From positions 1-48,329 of the forward strand of contig NZ_SPQM01000019.1 in NCBI RefSeq assembly GCF_004570345.1: a stretch of DNA of 48,329 nt. Reading direction: 5' to 3'. Below the pieces are notes generated by a model that was not told the origin of the DNA, ran no database searches, and saw nothing but the letters and a program-made list of their open reading frames with translations. Of this stretch, positions 24,070 through 33,719 are shown in pieces. This DNA comes from Blastococcus sp. CT_GayMR20. GTDB lineage: Bacteria; Actinomycetota; Actinomycetes; Mycobacteriales; Geodermatophilaceae. Both the position numbers and the translations under genes were made by a program. Each line of letters opens with the position of its first letter. Position 1 is the stretch's first letter.

Positions 24070-24945
24070 GTGACAACGAGCGCGGGCGTCAGATCGACAC
24101 CGGCCGAGCGCGAGGTGGCGCTCACTGCCCCGTCCCGGCGTAGCGGGCCGTCCCGAATGCACGCCGTCGTCCACACCCTGCGTCGGACCACTGCCAACTG
24201 GCCGGGGGTGCTCGTCGCTCTGGCGCTGTGGGAGCTGTTGCCCCGGCTCGGGGTCCTTCCCGCCGAGAACATCCCACCGGCCTCCGAGGTCCTTCCCCGA
24301 TTCGCCGGCCTGCTCGGTGACGCGTCCTTCTGGTCGAACGTCGGCTTCACGCTGCAGGGCTGGGCGATCGGACTGGGCATCTCCATCCTGCTGGCCATAC
24401 CGCTCGGACTGCTGATCGGCAGCAACGTGTACCTGGACCGTGCGACCCGGGCGACGGTCGAGTTCCTCCGACCGGTGCCCTCGGTCGCCCTGCTGCCGCT
24501 CGCCATCCTGGTTCTGGGCATCAGCATGGACATGAAGATCTTCCTCGTGGCCTTCGCGACCTTCTGGCCGCTCCTCGTCCAGGCCATCTACGGGGTGCAG
24601 GACGTGGACCCCGTGGCACGGGACACCGCCCGGTCCTTCGGCGTGGGCCGTCTCGCGATCTTCTTCCGCGTCACGCTGCCGAGTGCGGCCCCCTACCTGG
24701 CCACCGGCCTCCGCGTCGCATCGGCCCTCGGGATCATCCTCGCGATCACCGCCGAACTGGTCGCCGGTGTGCCCGGACTGGGCCAGGCGATCCTGCTGGC
24801 GCAGAGTGGTGGTGCGTACGACCTCATGTACGCCCTCATCCTGGCCACCGGGCTGATCAGCCTCTGGCTCAGTGCGGCGCTGAGGCGGGCCGAGAGGTAC
24901 GCCCTCCGGTGGCACGTCAGTCACCGGGAGGTGACGTCCGCGTGA
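24070..24945 (+). CDS. ABC transporter permease, second importer
   Basis: A 291-residue permease with about six helices; the EAA loop is VARDTARSFGVGRLAIFFRVTLPSA. The true start is GTG 24070, preceded by AGGAGGAA; the frame's earlier ATG at 23980 falls inside the promoter. Four-base GTGA overlap with the next permease. With the genes at 24942, 25812 and 26693 it makes a complete NMT1-type importer, the second in the window. Confidence 0.87.
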   Translation: MTTSAGVRSTPAEREVALTAPSRRSGPSRMHAVVHTLRRTTANWPGVLVALALWELLPRLGVLPAENIPPASEVLPRFAGLLGDASFWSNVGFTLQGWAIGLGISILLAIPLGLLIGSNVYLDRATRATVEFLRPVPSVALLPLAILVLGISMDMKIFLVAFATFWPLLVQAIYGVQDVDPVARDTARSFGVGRLAIFFRVTLPSAAPYLATGLRVASALGIILAITAELVAGVPGLGQAILLAQSGGAYDLMYALILATGLISLWLSAALRRAERYALRWHVSHREVTSA

Positions 24946-25766
24946 GCCGCAGGGTCGTCCTTCTCTCGGTCGAGATTCTGTCTCCACTCGTCCTGCTCAC
25001 GCTGTGGTACGTGCTCTCGGCGGACTCGACGAACTTCTACTTCCCGCCGCTGTCGCGGATCCTCGAGCGCTTCGGCGAGGTCTGGCTCGGCGAAGGTCTC
25101 GTCGACCATGCGCTGCCGAGTCTCGGACGCATGGCTGCCGGCTACCTCGTCGGTGCCGTCGTCGGCATCGTGCTCGGTACCGCTCTGGGTCTGTCCCGGT
25201 GGGCGAGGCGGCTCCTCGGGCCGACCGTCGAGTTCCTCCGCGCGCTGCCCGCTGTCGTCCTGATCCCCTTCGGGATCGTCGTCTTCGGCGTCGACACCAC
25301 GATGAAGGTGTTCATCATCGCCCTGGGGTCCTGCTTCCCGGTCGTCCTGAACACCGCGGACGGTGTCCGGTCCGTGGAACCCACGCTCATGGACGTCTCA
25401 CGGAGCTTCGGGTTCACCCGGGCCGAGCGGCTCTGGCGGGTGACGCTGCCGTCGGCGAGCCCGCAGATCTTCGCGGGCCTGCGGACCAGCCTCGCCCTGG
25501 CACTGATCCTGATGGTGGTCAGCGAGATGGTCGCCAGCACCAACGGGATCGGCTACTCCATCCTGCAGGCCCAGCGGCTGTTCGCCACGGCGGACATGTG
25601 GGCCGGAATCCTGCTCCTGGGGCTGCTCGGCTACGTGATCAACCTGCTCCTCGTCCTCATCGAGAAGCGCGTCCTCGCCTGGCACCGCGGTTTCCGCAGC
25701 AGCGTGCTGGGAGTCGCCGCGCCCACCAGGGCGCCGCGGTCCCGTCGAGCCGCGGTTTCCCGGTAG
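24942..25766 (+). CDS. ABC transporter permease, second importer, partner subunit
   Basis: A 274-residue permease with six predicted helices and the EAA loop LMDVSRSFGFTRAERLWRVTLPSAS. The two permeases of this operon are related but not identical, so a heterodimeric pore is likely. GTG 24942 overlaps the stop of the first permease and follows GGGAGGTG. The C-terminus is a basic tail after the last helix. Confidence 0.87.
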   Translation: MSRRVVLLSVEILSPLVLLTLWYVLSADSTNFYFPPLSRILERFGEVWLGEGLVDHALPSLGRMAAGYLVGAVVGIVLGTALGLSRWARRLLGPTVEFLRALPAVVLIPFGIVVFGVDTTMKVFIIALGSCFPVVLNTADGVRSVEPTLMDVSRSFGFTRAERLWRVTLPSASPQIFAGLRTSLALALILMVVSEMVASTNGIGYSILQAQRLFATADMWAGILLLGLLGYVINLLLVLIEKRVLAWHRGFRSSVLGVAAPTRAPRSRRAAVSR

Positions 25767-25811
25767 GCCGGGCATGCAGGTCTCTGGGTCCTACGCGAAG
25801 GAGTGTGCAGC

Positions 25812-26621
25812 GTGATCGTGGAAGTCAGCGGGCTCCGCAAGTCCTACGGGGCGGGCGAGACCGCCCACCTGGCGATCGCCGACGTGAGCTTCTCGGTGGA
25901 GCAGGGGGAATTCCTCTGCATCGTGGGCCCGTCGGGGTGCGGCAAGACGACGCTGCTCCGCTGCCTCTCCGGCCTCATGCCGCCGACCAGCGGATCGGTG
26001 GAGGTGCAGGGGCGGGTGGTGCGTCAGCCGCCCGAGGAGATGGCGCTGGTGTTCCAGGAGTACAACCGGTCCCTCTTCCCGTGGATGTCCGTGCGGGGGA
26101 ACGTCGAGTTCCCCCTGAAGAAGAAGATGCGGTCGAAGGCCGAGCGGCGGACGGCCGCGGACGACGCGCTGACCGCGGTCGGGCTCTCGGGCGCGGCCGA
26201 CAAGTACCCGTGGCAGCTGTCGGGCGGCATGCAGCAACGCGTGGCGATCGCCCGCGCGATCTCCTACCGGCCCGAGATCCTGCTCATGGACGAGCCGTTC
26301 GCCTCGGTGGACGCGCAGACGCGGATCGAGCTCGAGGACCTCATCCTCAAGGTCCGCGACAGCTTCGGCATGACCGTCCTCTTCGTCACGCACGACATCG
26401 ACGAGGCGGTCTACCTCGCCGACCGGGTGGTCATCCTGTCCCGCTCACCCACGCGCGTGCAGGAAGTCCTAGGGGTGCCGCTGCCGAGGCCGCGCCACCA
26501 GACGACGACCAAGGAACTGCCCGAGTACGTCCACCTCAGGGGCCATGTCTTCCGGGCGATCATGGGTGGCGACCAGCGCCCGGACGAGAACGCACAGCTC
26601 CGACGAGGTCCGCACGACTGA
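25812..26621 (+). CDS. ABC transporter ATP-binding protein, second importer
   Basis: A 269-residue ATPase with intact Walker A (GPSGCGKTT), Q-loop (LVFQEYNRSLFPW), signature ([15 protein letters not shown]), Walker B (ILLMDEPFASVD) and H-loop (FVTHDIDEAVY). The start at GTG 25812 follows GAAGGAG; GTG 25803 overlaps that site and is less likely. It is clearly similar to the ATPase at 4542 but not a recent copy. It powers the permease pair just upstream. Confidence 0.9.
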   Translation: MIVEVSGLRKSYGAGETAHLAIADVSFSVEQGEFLCIVGPSGCGKTTLLRCLSGLMPPTSGSVEVQGRVVRQPPEEMALVFQEYNRSLFPWMSVRGNVEFPLKKKMRSKAERRTAADDALTAVGLSGAADKYPWQLSGGMQQRVAIARAISYRPEILLMDEPFASVDAQTRIELEDLILKVRDSFGMTVLFVTHDIDEAVYLADRVVILSRSPTRVQEVLGVPLPRPRHQTTTKELPEYVHLRGHVFRAIMGGDQRPDENAQLRRGPHD

Positions 26622-26692
26622 CCTCGCGCAGTCGCGGTCCCGGCGCCGTCGTCGCGGGCCCACATCCTCCCTCTTCCAGAAAGGCGTGAGAG

Positions 26693-27742
26693 ATGCACGG
26701 CATCACCGTTCGTTCACCAGGTCGTGGTAGTCCTCGGACGAGAGCCGGACGCAGCGCAGTTGCGCTCCTCCTGGCGGCTGCCCTCGCCGCATGTGGCGGA
26801 GGGGACGGCGAAGACGGCGGGGGCGGCGGTTCCGCCGGCGCGGGGGAGGGCGGCGGCGAACTGACCAAGCTCGACGTCGGCATCCTCCCCATCGTCACCC
26901 TCGCCCCGCTCGCGATGGGCGTCGACAAGGGCCTGTGCGAAGAGGAGGGCCTCGACGTGGAGCTCCACCTGGCTCAGGGGGGGTCCGCGCTCGTCCCGGC
27001 GGTGGCCAGCGGCCAGTACGGGTTCGGCTTCTCCAACAACCTGTCGCTCATGGTGGCCCGCGGGCAGGGTCTGCCCCTCCGCATCGTCGCCGCCGCCAGT
27101 CGGGAGACCCGGCCGCCGGACCGGTTCGTGGAGGCACTCATGGTGGGGCCGGACAGCGACGTCCAGTCGCCGGCGGATCTGGCCAACTCCACCATCGCCG
27201 TCAACACGCTCAACAGCCTCCAGCAGGCCGCGGTCCAGGCGACGCTGGAGGACGCGGGTGTCGACCTGTCCACCGTGCAGTTCGTGGAGATCCCGCTGCC
27301 CGACATCCCCGTGGCCCTCCAGGAGGGGCGGGTGGACGCCGGCCACACGGGCGAGCCGTTCGTGACGGTCGCCGAGCAGCAGGGGAGCCGCGTCATCGCC
27401 GACTCGTACCTGGCCATCGAGGACGGGCTCGACATCTCCTCGTGGTTCACCACCGACACGTTCCTGGAGCAGAGCCCCGATGTCGTCGAGCGCTTCATCG
27501 CCTGCATGGACGCCGCGCGGACGTACGCGGCCGACAACCCCGATGAGATCCGCTCCTTCCTGCCCGGCTTCATGAACGTCGATCCCGAGCTCGCTCAGGA
27601 GGTCCAGCTGGGCGAGTGGCCCGAGGGCCTGCCCAAGGAGTCCTCGCTCCAGGGCATCTACGACGCGGCTGTCAAGTACGGGATGCTCGAGGAGGAAGCA
27701 CTCCCGGACCCGACAGAACTGCTCTACGAGCCGGAGGAGTGA
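26693..27742 (+). CDS. ABC transporter substrate-binding lipoprotein, second importer
   Basis: A 349-residue lipoprotein: basic start, hydrophobic helix and lipobox LAAC (Cys at about 34), then a long Gly-rich linker. The mature part shows VGILPIVTLAPLAMGVDKGL and ANSTIAVNTLNSLQQAAV, typical of the NMT1/SsuA-like family. The ligand is unknown and need not equal that of the first binding protein, since pocket segments differ (GQYGFGFSNNLSLM versus GQADLGLHGGGAA). The ribosome site is only moderate (AAAGGCGTGAGAG before ATG 26693). Confidence 0.85.
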   Translation: MHGITVRSPGRGSPRTRAGRSAVALLLAAALAACGGGDGEDGGGGGSAGAGEGGGELTKLDVGILPIVTLAPLAMGVDKGLCEEEGLDVELHLAQGGSALVPAVASGQYGFGFSNNLSLMVARGQGLPLRIVAAASRETRPPDRFVEALMVGPDSDVQSPADLANSTIAVNTLNSLQQAAVQATLEDAGVDLSTVQFVEIPLPDIPVALQEGRVDAGHTGEPFVTVAEQQGSRVIADSYLAIEDGLDISSWFTTDTFLEQSPDVVERFIACMDAARTYAADNPDEIRSFLPGFMNVDPELAQEVQLGEWPEGLPKESSLQGIYDAAVKYGMLEEEALPDPTELLYEPEE

Positions 27743-27823
27743 GCCCAGGGTCCGGTTGCGCCGCTGCCCCCTCGCCGCAACCGGACCCGCGCGGCAACCG
27801 GACCCGCGGACTCGCCGGTCAGC

Positions 27824-27852
27824 TTGACAATGAACATTCATTCACATAGGAA
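27824..27852 (+). promoter_or_regulatory. Promoter with operator, mutase operon
   Basis: TTGACA (27824-27829), a 17-bp spacer and TAGGAA (27847-27852). AATGAACATTCATT at 27829-27842 is a near-perfect palindrome of the regional type. This is the strongest -35 of the set. About 80 bases of leader follow before the amidohydrolase start, which has AAAGGAAA upstream. Confidence 0.65.
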
Positions 27853-27930
27853 CGACGTGGGAGGCAGGCCACTGTCCAGGGCCGCCGGACGAGTCCGCGA
27901 CCCCTCCCGTGAGGCGAAAGGAAACCCTTA

Positions 27931-29022
27931 ATGATCATCGACGCCCACATGCACGTCCTGCTCGGCGAGCCGGGGCACGAGAACCTCCCCGAGCGGTACC
28001 GCAAGATCCTCGCCATGCTGTGGGCGTACGGGGGGAAGCCCCCGTACAACCGCGATCCCAACTCCTTCCTGGACCGCGTCGAGCCGCGGATGACCGACCG
28101 GGACGGCAAGTACACGATCGCGACCCTGGACCAGGGCGGCGTGGACGGCGCGGTGCTCATCCCGTCCGACTACGGGCTGGCGGTCGGCGAGGACCAGCCG
28201 ATGACGGTCGACGAGATCCACCAGGGGATCGCCTCGCTGCAGAGCGCGTACCCGAATCGCTTCTTCGGCTTCGCCGGCGGTGACGCCCGTCGGGTGAACG
28301 CCTATGCGGACTTCGAGCGGGCGGTGACGGAGTACGGCCTCAAGGGCTACAAGGTCATGCCGCACCTCGGGTACTACCCGTCGGACCGGATGCTCTACCC
28401 GTACTACGAGAAGTGCCAGGAGCTCGGCATCCCGGTCGCCATCTGCACCAACATGGAGTGGACGACCTGCCGGACGCGCTTCAACGAGCCGCTGCACATC
28501 GGTGACGTCCTCGTCGACTTCCCCGACCTCAACGTGATCATCTTCCACGTCGGCTTCCCCATCCCGTCGTGGTTCGAGCAGTGCCTGATGCTCTCGGTCG
28601 CGTCGATGAACGTGTATCTGCAGTTCGACGCCTGGATCTTCCCGTCGTTCACCCCGCAGCAGCAGGGCTTCCTGCACGCGATGAACAGCGAGCCGATGAT
28701 CATCAACATGCTGGACCGGGCTCGCAAGATCACCGGCGCGCACCGCATCGTCTTCGGCACCGACAACAACTGCGGCCCGTCCATGCACACCGACAAGCTC
28801 TACGACGGCCGCGGATACAAGTGGATCGTGGACTGGTGGCGGACGCTGCCCGAGCGCGCTGCCAAGTACGACGTCGAGTTCACCCAGGACGAGGTGGACC
28901 TGATGCTGGGCAAGAACATGGCCCGGCTGCTCGGGGCCATCGACATGCCCGAGTACAACCGCGCGCACAAGTTCAACACCCCGGTCCGCACGCCTGGCCC
29001 GCGTCCGATGCCCTTCGGCTGA
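27931..29022 (+). CDS. Amidohydrolase_2-family metal-dependent hydrolase/decarboxylase
   Basis: A 363-residue TIM-barrel metalloenzyme of the ACMSD/gamma-resorcylate decarboxylase group. The metal-binding HxH is His6/His8 (IIDAHMHVL); a further His lies in IIFHVGFP, and the late Asp in IVFGTDNNCG completes the site. Family members decarboxylate aromatic acids or hydrolyse cyclic amides and lactones. It is the first gene of the mutase operon, with a 43-bp gap to the mutase. Which reaction it performs cannot be fixed from sequence; ring opening or decarboxylation just before the mutase steps fits. Confidence 0.83.
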   Translation: MIIDAHMHVLLGEPGHENLPERYRKILAMLWAYGGKPPYNRDPNSFLDRVEPRMTDRDGKYTIATLDQGGVDGAVLIPSDYGLAVGEDQPMTVDEIHQGIASLQSAYPNRFFGFAGGDARRVNAYADFERAVTEYGLKGYKVMPHLGYYPSDRMLYPYYEKCQELGIPVAICTNMEWTTCRTRFNEPLHIGDVLVDFPDLNVIIFHVGFPIPSWFEQCLMLSVASMNVYLQFDAWIFPSFTPQQQGFLHAMNSEPMIINMLDRARKITGAHRIVFGTDNNCGPSMHTDKLYDGRGYKWIVDWWRTLPERAAKYDVEFTQDEVDLMLGKNMARLLGAIDMPEYNRAHKFNTPVRTPGPRPMPFG

Positions 29023-29065
29023 CGCCCCGCTGGGTCCGGGTTCGCTGAGCGGAAGGAGAGGACGG

Positions 29066-30831
<1,766 letters not shown>

Positions 30832-30835
<4 letters not shown>

Positions 30836-31620
30836 GCCAGGCACTCGCGGGGGTGACGTGCACGGTCGAGGAGCACGTCGCCACGCTGACGTTCACGAAC
30901 CCACGGCAGCACGGTGCCCTCACGCCCGAACTGCTGCGGGACCTCCGCCGCGAGCTGCGGGTCCTGGAGCTCAAGCGTCCACTGACCCGCGTCGTCGTCC
31001 TGCGCGGCGGAGAGGTCTTCTCCAGCGGCTATGCCCTCGACCGCTTCCCCGAACCCGACGAGCTCGCGGTCCAGGACGAGATCGAGGAGCTGTGCCAGGC
31101 GATCGAACGCTCGCCTCTGGTCGTCATCGCGCTGCTGCGGGGCGTCGCCGTAGGTGCCGGCCTCGACGTGGCGGCCTCCTGTGATTTCCGGTTCGCGGAG
31201 CGGACCTGCCGGTTGGGGATCACGCCGGCCAAGCTCGGCATCGTGTACACCGTCCAGGGCAGCTCACGGATCCATCGGCTCGTGGGCCCGGACTGGACGC
31301 GACGGCTGTTCTTCACCGGGGACCTGGTCCAGGCCGAGGAGGCCAGCCGTTTCGGGCTGGTCACCCAGGCACTCGACTCGCCGGAGGAGGCCGAGCGGGA
31401 GGCCTACGCGCTTGCGACGAGGATCGCCGCCAGGGCGCCGTTGTCGGTGGCGGGCAGCAAACGGATCATCGCGTCGATCGAGTCGTCCCGCGGCCTGCCG
31501 ATCGCGCAGGTGGCCGAGTTGCACGAGCTGCGTCGCGCCGCCCTGCGCAGCCCCGACTGCGCCGAGGCGCGTGCCGCGTTCGCCGAGAAGCGGACACCGG
31601 TCTTCACGGGGGAGGAGTGA
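30832..31620 (+). CDS. Enoyl-CoA hydratase/isomerase family protein between mutase subunits
   Basis: A 262-residue crotonase-fold protein starting at GTG 30832 with a four-base overlap of the mutase stop. Oxyanion segments: EVFSSGYALDRFP and LLRGVAVGAGLDVAASCDFRFAE; then ITPAKLGIVYTVQGSSRIHRLVG. At the catalytic Glu positions of classical hydratases it has Gly/Ala/Asp and Val/Gln instead, so a simple hydratase is doubtful; isomerase, dehalogenase-like or hydrolase chemistry is possible. Its place between the two mutase genes implies that it works on the mutase substrate or product. It is not a close copy of the protein at 13470. Confidence 0.83.
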
Positions 31621-31621
31621 C

Positions 31622-32089
31622 ATGACGACATTCCGGGACAGTGACCTCGACCGGCCTGGGGAGGCGCCTGGGTCCGCGGGGAGGGTCCTCGTCGCCAAGA
31701 TCGGACTCGACGGGCACGACGTCGGCGCGAAGTACGTCGCTCGGCTGCTGCGCGACAGTGGGTTCGAGGTGGTCTACCTCGGCATCCGCCAGCGGGTGGA
31801 GGCCGTCGTCCGTGCGGCGATCGACGAGAACGTCGACATCGTCGGGCTGAGCATCCTGTCGGGCTCGCACGTCGCACTGGTGGAGCGGGTCTGCGCACTG
31901 CTGGCCGAGGAGGACGACGATCCGCCGCCCGTGGTCGTGGGTGGGGTGATCCCGCCCGAGGACCATCAGGCCCTCAAGGAACTGGGCGTCCGGGCCATCT
32001 TCAACGCGGGCACCAGCCCCGAGCAGATGGTGGACGTCATGCGCCGGCTCGTCATCGATCCCGACGCCGTGGCGGCCGGTGAGCCCTGA
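31622..32089 (+). CDS. B12-binding small subunit of the acyl-CoA mutase
   Basis: A 155-residue cobalamin-binding domain. The base-off motif is Asp30-x-His32-x-x-Gly35 in AKIGLDGHDVGAK, with Lys26 in the usual position; SILSGSH (Ser78, Leu80) and VVVGGVIP (Gly107-Gly108) complete the pocket. It is a Rossmann-type flavodoxin-like domain and would pair with the large subunit at 29066. The start at ATG 31622 lies two bases after the hydratase stop, with GGGGGAGGAG upstream. Split large and small genes are usual for isobutyryl- and hydroxyisobutyryl-CoA mutases, while an intervening hydratase gene is unusual. Confidence 0.93.
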   Translation: MTTFRDSDLDRPGEAPGSAGRVLVAKIGLDGHDVGAKYVARLLRDSGFEVVYLGIRQRVEAVVRAAIDENVDIVGLSILSGSHVALVERVCALLAEEDDDPPPVVVGGVIPPEDHQALKELGVRAIFNAGTSPEQMVDVMRRLVIDPDAVAAGEP

Positions 32090-32182
32090 GCCGCGACCAC
32101 TCCGGTGCCGGGCGTCCGGCAGCCCCATACCGGCACGACCAGCAGTGACGCATGACCATCCTTTCCGACAGTGAGGACGACG

Positions 32183-33679
32183 ATGCCCAGCAGGACCCTC
32201 ATCCGTGGTGGCCAGGTGTACGAGCACGGCGGGGACATCCACCGGCCTCGTACCGCCGACGTGCTGGTCGAGGGCAGCACGATCGTCGATGTCGGCCCTG
32301 ACCTGAGGGCGGAGGACGCGGCGGTGATCGAGGCCTCCGGCAAGCTCCTCGTCCCCGGCCTGGTCAATGCGCACTACCACTCGCACGACACGCTCTGCCG
32401 CGGCATGTTCGAGGAGCAGACGCTCGAGACCTGGTTGCTGTACACGCTGCCCATGGGCGCCGGGCGGAGCAAGGAGGAGATCCGGGCCCGCACCCTCGTC
32501 GGGGCCCTGGAATGCCTCCGGTCGGGCATCACCACGGTGCAGGACATGCTGGGGCTGGTCCCGCTGACGGAGGACAACGTCGACGTCGTCCTCTCGGCGT
32601 ATCGGGAGGCCGGCATCCGGAGCGTCTTCTCGCCCATGGTGTGGGACATCCCCCCGGTGGCCATGGTCCGGCACCGGGACACCCTGCCCGACGACGTGCA
32701 GGAGATGCTCGGAACGCGGGCGCTCGGTGCCGAGGAGCAGTTGGACTTCCTCCAGGCACAGCTGGACCGGCACCCGGCCGTCGGCGCGCAGCACTGGGCG
32801 CTCGCGCCCTTCGCGCCGCAGCGGTGCACGCCGGAGCTGCTGCGGGGCTGCGCGAAGCTCTCAGCGGAGCACAACCTGCCCGTGTTCACGCACGTCTACG
32901 AGACGCGCGGCCAGGTGCTGATCGCGCGGGAGCTGTTCGGGGAGCACGGCGGTTCCCTGATCAACTTCCTGGAGGACGTCGGGTTGCTCACCCCGCTGCT
33001 GAACATCGTGCACAGCGTGTGGATCTCCCGCGGGGAGATGGACCAGATGGCCGCTGCGGACGCCGGGATCGTGCTGAACTTCCTGAGCAACCTCAAGCTG
33101 AAGAGCGGTATCGCGCCGGTGCTGGACCTGCGGGAGTCGGGGGTCCGCCTGGCTCTGGGGTGCGACAACTGCAGCGGGACCGACGTGCAGAACCTCTTTC
33201 AGGCGATGAAGCTGTTCTGCCTCTTCGCCGCGGTGAGCGACCCCGAGCCGGGGCCGCCCCTCGCGCACGAGGCGCTCCGCCACGCGACGCTGGGTGGCGC
33301 GCGTGCGGTGGGCCTGGGGGACCGGATCGGCGCGATCGAGTCCGGGCGGGAGGCCGATCTCGTCTTCATCGATCTGGACGACATCGCCTACCTGCCGTAC
33401 AACAGCGCCGCCCGTCAGCTGGTCTACACGGAGACCGGCCGGGGCGTGGAGAGCGTCATGGTCGCCGGCCGCATGGTGGTCGACCGGGGCACGGTCACCA
33501 CCGTGGACGAGCAGGCCCTGCGCGAGGAGGTGGCCGGTCTCATGCGCCACTTCGTGGACGACTACGACGCCGTGGTGCGCTCGCGCGAGCGCGCACTGCC
33601 CTACATGGCCGAGGCCCAGCGCCGCGTCTGGAGCCAGGACATCGGGATGCACCGCTTCCTCCAGCGGACCCGGGCCTGA
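32183..33679 (+). CDS. Amidohydrolase (chlorohydrolase/deaminase-like)
   Basis: A 498-residue metal-dependent hydrolase of the TrzN/AtzA, guanine-deaminase branch. Metal ligands: His64 and His66 in VNAHYHSHD, a His in FTHVYE, another in NIVHSVW, and Asp in LALGCDNCSGTD. The C-terminal segment IGAIESGREADLVFIDLD is the usual return to the small beta-domain. Enzymes of this branch deaminate or hydrolyse C-N and C-Cl bonds of heterocycles, so it may open an N-containing ring or remove ammonia. I chose ATG 32183 with GTGAGG just upstream; GTG 32171 is the alternative. It is the last gene of the operon before a hairpin. Confidence 0.85.
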   Translation: MPSRTLIRGGQVYEHGGDIHRPRTADVLVEGSTIVDVGPDLRAEDAAVIEASGKLLVPGLVNAHYHSHDTLCRGMFEEQTLETWLLYTLPMGAGRSKEEIRARTLVGALECLRSGITTVQDMLGLVPLTEDNVDVVLSAYREAGIRSVFSPMVWDIPPVAMVRHRDTLPDDVQEMLGTRALGAEEQLDFLQAQLDRHPAVGAQHWALAPFAPQRCTPELLRGCAKLSAEHNLPVFTHVYETRGQVLIARELFGEHGGSLINFLEDVGLLTPLLNIVHSVWISRGEMDQMAAADAGIVLNFLSNLKLKSGIAPVLDLRESGVRLALGCDNCSGTDVQNLFQAMKLFCLFAAVSDPEPGPPLAHEALRHATLGGARAVGLGDRIGAIESGREADLVFIDLDDIAYLPYNSAARQLVYTETGRGVESVMVAGRMVVDRGTVTTVDEQALREEVAGLMRHFVDDYDAVVRSRERALPYMAEAQRRVWSQDIGMHRFLQRTRA

Positions 33680-33686
33680 CCTCGCC

Positions 33687-33719
33687 CGACCCGAGCGTCC
33701 TCAGAGGACGCTCGGGTCG
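33687..33719. terminator. Hairpin terminator between convergent genes
   Basis: A perfect 16-base inverted repeat with a one-base centre (CGACCCGAGCGTCCTC at 33687-33702 and its complement at 33704-33719). It lacks a T-run, as is common in actinobacteria. It overlaps the stop of the acyl-CoA dehydrogenase gene and would end both convergent transcripts. Confidence 0.7.

Noticed and set aside
26700..26716. Another operator-like match (CACCGTTCGTTCACC)
   Set aside because: It lies inside the binding-protein gene just after its start, has no promoter boxes around it and matches only partly.
32171..33679. GTG 32171 as start of the second amidohydrolase
   Set aside because: The ribosome site GAGG overlaps this codon and fits ATG 32183 instead.
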